Positions 54,361 to 63,110 of a stretch of DNA of 64,000 nt are shown here, in pieces. A program made the position numbers and the translations under genes. Positions within the stretch are counted from its first letter, which is position 1. The number at the start of each line of letters is the position of its first letter. Source of the stretch: Neoceratodus forsteri (taxonomy: Eukaryota > Chordata > Ceratodontiformes > Ceratodontidae); NCBI GenBank assembly GCA_016271365.2, contig CM057453.1, forward strand, positions 1,088,343,001 to 1,088,407,000. Direction: 5' to 3'. A model generated the notes under the pieces. It saw only the letters and a list, made by a program, of their open reading frames with translations. It did not search any database and had not been told where the DNA came from.

Positions 54361-54975
54361 AACCTTCAGATCTTCAAATCAGACCTTAAGCACTACCTGA
54401 CCTCCAGCTCTGTGTGTACCTGCTTCTCCAACAGCTGATAGACTCTGGATGACAAGGCCTGGCTCTGCTAACAGCAACTATTCTCAGCACAAGACAGAAG
54501 CCACCTTCCCACACGTTCCTTGACAATGCCTCTGAATCACTCTAAGGGGCTGCCCCTGTACATCCCTCACCCTCTTCTTCCCCCTCCCCCCATCTCCACG
54601 CTAGGATGGGTCTCTGTCTTCCCAGCCTCTGCCCTGCCTCCTTGATCACTTTTGCTAGTGGCCCCCTCCTCCCCTTCCAAAATCCTGTCCTTGCTGACCC
54701 TCTGCCCAACCTAACTTAACCTCTAGTGCCTCTGCACCTTACCTGCACTTGTAATCAACTAAAGTTGATGTCCATATGCTGTATAGTGTTTTAAATGTCT
54801 AAGAAACTCTGTAACCTTTTCCTGATTGTTGTGCTGTTCAGTCTCAAATGTCCTAAAACTCTGTAACCATCTTGATTGAATGTCTATACTCTGTTCTCAT
54901 GACGTGTAACCTTTGTAAAAGAGCCTTGGCTCAAAGGTTATTTTCTGAATATCAAGTAAAAATAAAAAAAAAAGC
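54361..54975 (+). mobile_element. Type B LINE 3' end, copy B4, inserted in L1 no. 3 ORF1
   Basis: A 615-base 3' fragment on the plus strand. It starts in the last coding residues (HYLTSSSVCTCFSNS), followed by a 3' UTR closely matching copy B2, the stem-loop ACCTTTG..CAAAGGT (54909-54938) and an A-rich tail. L1 ORF1 sequence lies on both sides. Confidence 0.85.
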
Positions 54976-56700
54976 AAAAAACATTTTTTAAGTGTTGTTG
55001 CAACTGTAGCATCATTGTCCCAGACTTCTGGGACCCCAGCATGGCAAATATTCTTCAATCTGGCCCTCATTTCATAATCTGTTTATTTTGTAGCTCTAAC
55101 AGAGCCAGCTCTTGATTTGTGGTTGTCTTTGGGATGGTAAAAATTAATCTTCTATTCTGGACAGCCTCTTTTGAGTATCATCTGTTTCTCAGGTCCATGT
55201 TTTCCTTACGTATTGCAATCATCATAGATTGAAAGTGATTTATCTTTTCTTCCAAAATATCAAACTTAGATAGCTCTGAATTAACAGACCCAATTTTCTT
55301 CAGTATATATTTTGCCTATCTTTGCATCTGCTCTCTCTCAGATTTTTAATGTAAGTGAACTTCATTTTCTTTTTCTTCACCACAGTCTGTGTCAGAGCAG
55401 TTGGCTTGAAACCTATCCTCTGAGCCATTAGCTGCTGAACATATCATTTTTATAACCTCTTATATTTGCTTCTCCTTACCCTTTCCTCTTTTGCCTTTAA
55501 ATCCTCCATCCTTCCAGCATTAATATCGGTTCCCCCTTCTCCTATTACTAGGACTTGACCAGTTGTAAAGACCACTCAATTGCTTCATTATTAGTAGGAT
55601 TCAAATTTGATCTCTTTTTAACTTTCTCACTGTTTGTATTTAAAGAATTACCAAAGTAGAAATTACTCAGATCTTCTGTTGTTTTACTGGAAGAAATCTC
55701 TAGTGGTAAATTTGGACTGGGCTCTCTCTCTCCATAGTATGCTCAAAATCTGTTCCCATCACCACCCTTACAGATTCAAATTTGTCTATTTTATTTGTAG
55801 AATGAAGATCAACCTTTTCCACCCAGTGCTCCTGATGCGCCATGCAAGACATCATAGTTGAGATGTGGCTCAGAAGTTTTGTTGGGTCAATAGGTATTAA
55901 CATAGTAGGGGCTTGCTCGGTAGGTGTTTTTAAAATTAGTGTCTCAGACACAGGCAATATTGACAGGCCATCAACCGAATTTGAACACACAGACAAGGAT
56001 AAAAGAGGAGAAGTCTAGATGCAACCTAAAGACTTTGCACTGTCAATCACCAATCTTTCCCCCACTGCCATAGCATTTTCTTTTATCATTTCAGTCCCAG
56101 GATTAGCCATCAGCACACCATCATTCTCCCTCCTCTCTCTCCCTGGCAATTTGTGGGTGGGGGGGGGTCACACCTGTAAACTGCTGAACTTCTGCATGGT
56201 GTTGTGAAGCTACACCCTCAACTCCCAGCTTGTGATCCTGGCCTGGACACTGTGGTACTTCACCAGTCAGCATTGGGTAATGTTTTTTTTTTTTCTAAGA
56301 CTACAGGAGAGGGAGGCACATTTGAGAAGTTTTTTGGTGAGGCTTCCATCTGAACAGAAGCAGCACTGGCAGCTCCGGTAGTGGATGAAGGAAGCACCTT
56401 GGGAAAATGCTCAGCCCATCTTTCTGAACCATGCACGTGCCCTTTAACTGGGGAAGCAGATGTATCTCTTAGTTTTCTCAGGGTTTTCAGTTGTTTACTC
56501 AAATCTGAAATTGACTTTGCACCTGCATCCGGTGACTGTAGTTGCTCAGTGGATCTTACACTGGAACATCTAACTCCAAAAATGCAGTCTTTGGTTTCAA
56601 GGATAGTGTGGTTTGCTTCAGCATGGCAGGTAAAGCATACCTTTGCAGTTTATCTTGCATCTTCAAAGTAGAAATTTTAGACAGCTTGGAGTAGTTTTTT
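54976..56700 (-). pseudogene. L1 no. 3 ORF1 N-terminal remnant
   Basis: Minus-strand patches include KENMDLRNR near 55170-55200, then TIPKTTTNQELALLEL near 55080-55140, consistent with the end of a coiled coil and the RRM start of L1 ORF1. Frames 55700-55996 and 56260-56502 could be the N-terminal part. They carry no firm motif. Confidence 0.5.
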
Positions 56701-56869
56701 TTTTCAGAGTCATGATCCCATTATGGAGTCTTACTTTTGTATATCTTGGCTTATTCTATAAAAAATGGCAAAGTGGATTCATCTGAAACTGAATGAGACA
56801 TGAGAAAACACTCTCATATCAGAGTGGACACAGGGAGCTGATTGACTTACAGCCTGCTGTCCACCATTT
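56701..56869. other. Unassigned short stretch
   Basis: T-run at 56695-56704; otherwise nothing recognised. Confidence 0.4.
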
Positions 56870-57180
56870 TGACCCTCATGTTAAGCATGACTGCATTCTG
56901 TTCATCCTCCTGAATTACCATACACCCTTCTGTTAGCCTTGCAATTCCCCCTCTCAACTTCCTTTTCACCATAATGTATCTAAAAAACTGCTTTCCCCTC
57001 CCTTGATCCCCTCCACAATATGCAGCTCAGTGTCTGCTTTTGCATCACTAACTGTCTTCTTGGCTTCTCTCGTCCTGGTGGCACTCACCCCGTTCCTCAT
57101 CCTCCAGTTTCACTTTGTATCTGAAAAATGCCCATTTTTGGCCCTCAGTGCCTCCCTGACATTTTTAGAGAACTTTATGA
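56870..57180 (-). mobile_element. CR1 linker fragment, minus strand
   Basis: The minus strand reads TREAKKTVSDAKADTELHIV then EGIKGGEKQFFRYIMVKRKL (near 56940-57070), the conserved linker before CR1 RT. It faces the plus-strand CR1 that starts near 57580 with the same segment (EGEKDFFRYIREKRS), but the two differ at too many sites to be one inverted element. Confidence 0.7.
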
Positions 57181-57579
57181 AATGGCCAGGATATTTTCAG
57201 CAATCTGATTGGTTAGTAGCCATGTGCTAGAAGTGTCTAACACGTGGCTATAACTAGTTCAGCAAGGGGTACCTCAGGAAAGAATTTCCGGTATCACTGC
57301 CTCCCCAAAACTGTCTACCCCAGAATAGTAGCCATATTGAATCTGTTAGCTACAGAAACCACAAACATAAAATACCCAGTTACTTGCCAAACAACAGCTT
57401 GACAGCTGTACCAGAGACCAATTTCAATCTCTCTCTCTGACAGAAGATGACCTAATAAACTTCCTTGAACCTGACAGCTCATAGAAGCAGAATGAGACAA
57501 GGTAGAAACTCCCAGTGAAGCTGTGGCTACTGTACATCAGATGACAGTAAGTACCTGATTTGAACACTACACACCAGAC
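57181..57579. other. Unassigned spacer between two CR1 pieces
   Basis: No coding or repeat signal could be assigned. It separates CR1 fragments in opposite orientation. Confidence 0.45.
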
Positions 57580-58619
57580 CAGCTTCATAACATTGAAAGC
57601 CAACAAGGACTTAAGGGAGGTGACAAGGGCAGTCAGGTCAGCCAAAGCATCCAGGGAACTCAGGCTAGCACAGGGCATCAAAGAGGGGGAGAAGGACTTC
57701 TTCAGGTACATCAGGGAGAAAAGGAGCTGTAAGGACCAAATAGTAAGGATAAAGAAGGATGGAGGGTGGGTGGAAACAGGGGCAGAACAAGCAGAAGCAT
57801 TGAATGAGTACATCTGCTCAGTATTTACTAAAGAAAAGAGGCTGTACCCAAGGGGATGGGAGGGTGGGCACAGGGGAGTGACAGATGGGGAAATCCCAGT
57901 GGGCAGAGTACGGGAGGGCTTGAGGACACTGAGGGTGGACAAGGCATCAGGGTCAGATGGCATACACCTCAGGGTGCTGAAGGAGCTGGCAGAAGTCCTG
58001 ACGGAACCCTTGGCAGACCTGTTCAATGCATCTCAGGACAGGAGGACGATGCACATGGTACCCCTCCACAAGAGCAGTCCCAAGGATTTGCCGGGGAGCT
58101 ATAGACTGGAAAGCCTCACATCCATCATGGGAAAGCTGATGGAGACAATCCTGAAGGAGAGGTTGATTTCCCTCCTAGAGGCTAACGGGCTGCAGGACAG
58201 CAGACAGCATGAATCTGTTTCAGGCAGATCCTATCAGACCAACCTGGTGGAGTACTGTGACTGGGTAATCAGGCAATTAGATAGGGGCCATGCAGTGTAT
58301 GTCCCATACCTGGACTTGAGAAAGGCATTCAATTTGGTGCCACATGTGGGGCTAGGAAGTAAGCTGGAAGGCACAGGGATGGGGGCGAAGATGGTGGGAA
58401 GGGTAGTTAACTGGCTGCAAGGGAGACAGCAGAGGGTGGTGGTGGGAGGGGAGCTCTTATCTCCCAGGTCAGTGACAAGCAGTGTACCACAGGGCTCTGT
58501 ACTGGGGCCAGTGTTGTTTGGGATCTACATAGCAGATATCTCAATAGACATCAAGAGCAAGATCAGTCTGTTTGTAGTCGATACCAAAATGGGGGCAGTA
58601 GTGGATGACTTAGAAGGGT
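57580..58619 (+). pseudogene. CR1 subfamily E RT (longest open frame of the window)
   Basis: The open frame 57560-58729 (389 codons) includes EGEKDFFRYIREKRS near residue 47 and LRVDKASGSDGIHLRVLKEL near residue 123. It continues with MVPLHKSSPKDLPGSYRLES near residue 164, HESVSGRSYQTNLVEYCDWV near residue 212, VPYLDLRKAFNLVPH near residue 247 and VPQGSVLGPVLFGIYIADIS near residue 310. The catalytic box is SLFVVDTK where FADDTK is expected. The Ala and first Asp are lost, so the RT is dead although it has no stop. The last 35 residues come from the palindromic insertion at 58620. The frame resumes at 61343. Confidence 0.9.
58607..58619 (+). repeat. 13-base target-site duplication, left
   Basis: GACTTAGAAGGGT occurs here and at 61343-61355 without mismatch. 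It belongs to the interrupted CR1. Confidence 0.95.
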
Positions 58620-59123
58620 CCAACAACAAAATTCTGGCCTGCTCGAGCAATGAATGCTACTACACACGAAGTCTTTTTAAAGTTTGTTATTATTATTTTA
58701 TAAAGTCCCAATGTTTTGCCTCGTATTAGGCTTCTTCTGGGGAACTGTAAAAAGATTTATAAACAAATATTTACTATATTTCACATTTGAAAATAATATT
58801 CAATTTTTTAATTTTCAGTTTTTAATATCTTTCCATATTAGACCATGCTAGTCATAAATGACTGTATGTACCATCTTTCTATTGTAGTTATTAAAGCAAT
58901 ATTAAAACCAAAATTATATTTTTTAACCACCTGGTTATCCTTTACATTCATTAACAGTCATAAAATTCTTATACATTTTGCCCAACTAGATGCCACCAAT
59001 ATAAATGCATGAACAATTAATTGCCTTACTTTTTAACAATGTCCGCAAAAGCCAAACATCTGCCAAGCCTCCTTAAGAATTGCCTCCTGTATGTGTTCAC
59101 TTTAAAAATAAATAAAACACTGA

Positions 59124-60280
59124 GGCTCTGTCCACACTACACCAGTAAAACAGTTTGGTAATGTTACAGAGGGCTTAAACCATTACTGTAATGGTTTGCA
59201 TTTACACTGGTAACGTTACAAAAGGTGTTTCCGGAACCGTTATGGAAACCTGTTGTGAGGTGCTTTCAACAACGGTCCCAGTAACTGTTGCAGTTCTGTA
59301 ACATTACCAGTGTGTGTCTAAACGCTCCACCGTGTTGCCTCCAGTTCCCCACCATACCTGCATGCACTGCAGCACTGGTGTAATGCATGTGGGGGGGAGG
59401 CTACCAGGGCATACCAAAGACAATGTGAGGCAAGAGCATAGGCTGCAATACTGAGCAGTCTCCATAGCAGGGTAACCCAACCTACAGCGGTATGCCCACC
59501 CCTGGAGTTACCCATGTGTCCCCACTTGACCTACCCCCCTCTCCTCACATGTCTCCTTGAGATCCACCTCCTGAAGTATCCATATACTGTGCATGATGAT
59601 GCCTCTCACTGTGATGGGCACTAGGAGTACCCCACCTGCCCATCAGAGCTGTGGCATCAATACTACCTGTCGAACAGTGCCAGTAGTGCACACATACAGC
59701 AGTTGAGCTCCTGAGAGCATCGTGTAACACCGCTATGGTGGCCAATAGATATGTGGCACTGTCTACAGGGGAGTGGTGGGGTACACCGATGGCAATAGTG
59801 GAGGGTCTGCCATCAGCCATTGGGCAGCAGTACCTGACTGGCTGTCATGCCCTGGTGCCCTACCCCTGTTGGACATGTTGCCATGTCACACACTCTCCCT
59901 CCCTCTCACAGCATTACCTCACTGAATCCACCATGCAGCCCCCCCGTGCCTTCTCCCTGTCGCCTCCTCACCATAGGTGTGTAACAGATCATTGCCATAC
60001 TGTATGCTGCACATTATGGCTTGTGCAGATGCATACTACCTCATATGTATTGCGGGTGGGTGCCTCTCATCAAAGCTGTCCTCACCAGGTGCATCATGGG
60101 ATATGTTCTGCTTCGACAGGGTTGGGACCACACATACTATCACACACAATGTGGACAGGCTGTACCGTTTTCAATCCTTTATCAGACTGTTCACTGGCAG
60201 TGTGGAAACACTGTACAGTCTATGGTCTGTAACGGTTTGGAACCGTTACAGATTTCAAGTGGTGTAGTGTGTACGGGGTC
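59124..60280. mobile_element. PIF/Harbinger-like MITE within the palindrome arm
   Basis: The ends GGCTCTGTCCACACTACACC (59124-59143) and the complement of 60261-60280 (GACCCCGTACACACTACACC) form a 20-base imperfect TIR. A 3-base site flanks it (TGA at 59121-59123, TTA at 60281-60283). The intact sister arm has one TAA at 60741-60743 (TTA on the complement), so the target site is known. Repeated GTAACG-type motifs lie near both ends. Nothing resembling a transposase was found. Confidence 0.8.
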
Positions 60281-61119
60281 TTAGGTCAAGTACTACATAC
60301 TCCAAATTGCACCAAACAATGCTATTTTATCATTTATAGTTTAACTTCTCAATATTCACCTTTTTATTTATTCTACTTTTGATTTCAGATATTTTTCTTC
60401 AACTATTTATCTGACATGAGGCATGAAGAAAACATGTTAAAAAGCAAAGTACCATATAAAAATGTGAATATTTAAAATCAAGTGTATGAACATATTAGAA
60501 ATATTGCATAGTGTGTGCAAATAACTTTAAAGAAGCACTTAAATTAACAACTGATGTTCTTTATTATAACTTCTTTTCCTCTTTCTGTCCCCTATTATTT
60601 ATTTATTTATCAGTTAAATGGTTGAAGAAAAATATCTGAAATCAAAAGTAGAATAAATAAAAAGGTGAATATTGAGAACTTAAACTACAAATGATAAAGT
60701 AGCATTGTTTGGTGCAATTTGGAGTATGTAGTACTTGACCTAAGTGTTTTATTTATTTTTAAAGCGAACACATACAGGAGGCAGTTCTTAAGGAGGCTTG
60801 GGAGATGTTTGGCTTTTGCTGACATTATTAAAAAGTAAGGCAATGAATTTTTCATGCATTTATATTGGTGGCATCTAGTTGGGCAAAATGTATTAGAATT
60901 GTATGACTGTTAATGAATGTAAAGGATAACCAGGTGGTTAAAATATCATTTTGGTTTTAATATTGCTTTAATAACTACGATAGAAAGATGGTACACCCAG
61001 TCATTTATGACTAGCATGGTCTAATATGGAAAGATATTAAAAATTGAAAATTAAAAAATTTAATATTATTTTCAAATGTGAAATATAGTAAATATTTGTT
61101 TATAAATCTTTTTACAGTT

Positions 61120-61155
61120 CCCCAGAAGAAGCCTAATACTAGGTGAAACGTTGGG
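61120..61155 (+). other. Hammerhead-like motif in the right arm
   Basis: The segment contains CAGAAGA, a short stem AGCCTA...TAGGT, then GAAAC. The left-arm copy (58707-58741, complement) has it too, with GAAAC changed to AAAAC. It resembles the core of a hammerhead ribozyme (CUGANGA, helix II, GAAAC), but one core base differs and helix III is not visible. Confidence 0.35.
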
Positions 61156-61342
61156 ACTTTATAAAATAAAAATAACAAACTTTAAAAAGACTTCATGTGT
61201 AGTAGCATTCATTGCTCGAGCAGGCCAGAATTTTATTGTTGGATTTGAATGTACCGGAAACTTGGCAGGCTCCACCAGATACCTTACTGAATCATTTGTA
61301 CAAGACTGGTGATTTCCCTGGGCACACAAACTTTTTGCACTT

Positions 61343-61355
61343 GACTTAGAAGGGT
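61343..61355 (+). repeat. 13-base target-site duplication, right
   Basis: Second copy of GACTTAGAAGGGT (see 58607-58619). CR1 coding resumes right after. Confidence 0.95.
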
Positions 61356-62225
61356 GGCAGGGGTTGCAAGATGATCTGGCAAAATTGGAGGCCTGGTTGG
61401 ACACTAGGCAGCTGGGGTTCAATGCCAAGAAATGCAAGGTGTTACATTGCGGTGAAAAAAAACCCCAAGGAGGAGCTACCAGCTGGGGAATTCAACTAGC
61501 CAAGATGGAAGAGGAGAAGGATCTGGTGGTGATCATAATGCGAGCAATGAACAACTCAGCAAAGTGTAGAAAGGCAGCTGCAAAGGCCAACAGGATGCTA
61601 GATTGTATTGCCATAGGTATATCCTCCAGGAGGAGGGAGGTGATCCTGCTTCTATACAGCTCACTGGTTAGACCACACCTGGAGCACTGCGTGCAGTTCT
61701 GGCAACTGCACCTGAAGAAGGACATTAGGTTACTGGAGGGGATGCAGTGCAGGGCAACAAAAATGATCCTGGAGCTAGGGGACTTACCCTACCAGAGCAG
61801 GATGAGGGAGTTGAACATGTACTCCCTGGAGGAGAGGAGGGATGGAGGGACATGATTGAAACCTTCAAGTACATGAAGGGAAAAAATAAGATGGGCACGA
61901 AGTGGCTTTTAAAATTAAGGAGGGGGAGGGACATGCAAGGGCACAAGCTGAGATTGGAAGGGGAAGGTTCAGGAGGGAAATGAGGAAATACTTTTTTATG
62001 GAGAGGGTGGTGTCTGGGCAGAACACATTGCCACGGGAAGCAGTATCCTGAAGAACAGTGGCCTGCTTCAAAAGGGGATGGGACAGGCTAAGGTGGAAGG
62101 TCACTGGAGGGGGAGGGGCGGAGGGGCAGCTGCAGGATAAAGGCTGCTTGCTGCACAATTGAGCAGACTTAATAGGCCATACGGCCTTTATCTGCTGGCA
62201 ATTTCGCATGTTCATATGTTCGTAA
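61343..62225 (+). pseudogene. CR1 subfamily E, RT C-terminus and 3' UTR
   Basis: This continues the CR1 split at 58619. Frame 61364-61855 (163 codons) reads LGFNAKKCKVLHCGEKK near residue 17, SLVRPHLEHCVQFWQLHLKK near residue 105 and QSRMRELNMYSLEERRDGG near residue 144. The 3' UTR ends with the CR1 hairpin (62163-62195, GCAGACTTAATAGGCC with GGCCTTTATCTGC) and a TTCATATGTTCG tail (62212-62223). It is close to the minus-strand copy at 35314-36486. Confidence 0.9.
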
Positions 62226-62400
62226 CAAAATGAAAAAAAATCCTTAAGAGTCACATCCTGGGCTCTGGGAGTCTTTACTGAGTGGGCGACAGCTACTCAA
62301 ACTGTAGTCAACTGGCAAACTGCCACTAAAGCAGAACTGAATGAAATTTTCCAGCATTTCTGCATGGAGACCTGCACGAGCACTGAGCAGGAGTATACAG
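62226..62400 (+). other. CR1 border region, unassigned
   Basis: A-rich run (62227-62240) followed by sequence that may be the end of ORF1 or the inter-ORF region of the next CR1. No firm signal. Confidence 0.35.
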
Positions 62401-62434
62401 TGTCCAGCACCCCGAATTCAAGAGCAGCAATGCA

Positions 62435-63110
62435 GTGTTCACAGCAAAACTAAAAACGTACCTGCAGGCAATAATGTCAGAGGCTAAACTGGACATAGTA
62501 GCAATTAGTGAGACGTGGTTTACCAGTAACCACACTTGGGAGACTTCAGTACCTGGCTATGTATTGTTCAGAAGAGACCAAGGTGCAAAAAGGGGGTGGA
62601 GGAGTGGCCCTGTATGTCAATGAAAATATCAAAGCTACAGAAATTCAGAATACACATAAGGAGCCAGAAGAACTGTGGGTCACCCTGGAAACAGGAAATG
62701 GGACAGCCATAAGAACCGGGGTTGTCTACAGGCCCCAGACGGGGAAGGACATAGAACATTACTGTTAGAAGATATACAAAACATGACAGCTAAAGGGAGG
62801 TTCTGATAATGGGAGACTTCAACATGCCTGATACAGATTGGTCAATACCAGCAGGAACATCTGCCAGAACAAGACACATAGTGGATACCCTGCAGGGGGA
62901 GGGCCTCAAACAACTGGTACAACAACCCACAAGAGACAGGGCTATCCTAGATCTAGTACTGACTAACAGGGAAGGGATCACAGATCTCCAGGTAGAAGGT
63001 CACCCGGGGCCAGTGACCATCACATGGTATGGTTCAATTTGGCTACTACATCTAAATCATCCCATTCAAGGAAAAATATGGGACTTCAGAGGAGCTGACT
63101 TTGATAAGAT
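62435..63110 (+). pseudogene. CR1 subfamily A APE endonuclease
   Basis: Frames 62435-62623 and 62508-62768 read EAKLDIVAISETWFTSN (active-site Glu), then VALYVNENIKATEIQN and GTAIRTGVVYRPQTGKD. Frame 62809-63276 reads MGDFNMPDTDWSIPAG (GDFN box) and QQPTRDRAILDLVLTNREGI. In a neighbouring frame the SDHHMVWFNL box (Asp-His) is intact near 63013-63042. All catalytic motifs are therefore present, with two or three frameshifts between them. Confidence 0.9.

Larger units (their letters stand above)
58620..61342. mobile_element. Palindromic (fold-back) element inserted in CR1
   Basis: The left arm (58620-59120 plus 60281-60414) is the complement of the right arm (60611-61242), about 632 bases each, with a loop of about 196 bases (60415-60610). 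A further 100 unpaired bases (61243-61342) lie only at the right end. The element is AT-rich and has no recognised ORF. A 13-base perfect duplication flanks it. It could be a derivative of a Penelope-like element with inverted pLTRs, a fold-back transposon or an inverted double insertion; the sequence alone does not decide. Confidence 0.8.

Noticed and set aside
57424..58026. 200-codon minus-strand open frame
   Set aside because: It is antisense to the CR1 RT frame 57560-58729, which has clear RT motifs. The minus-strand product has a biased Ser/Leu-rich composition with no domain.
59735..60232. 165-codon frame in the MITE as a transposase
   Set aside because: No DDE-type motif or DNA-binding pattern was seen. 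Overlapping frames of similar length occur in other phases.
61120..61155. Functional hammerhead ribozyme
   Set aside because: One conserved core base is changed, helix III cannot form locally, and the left-arm copy has lost GAAAC. Kept only as a resemblance.
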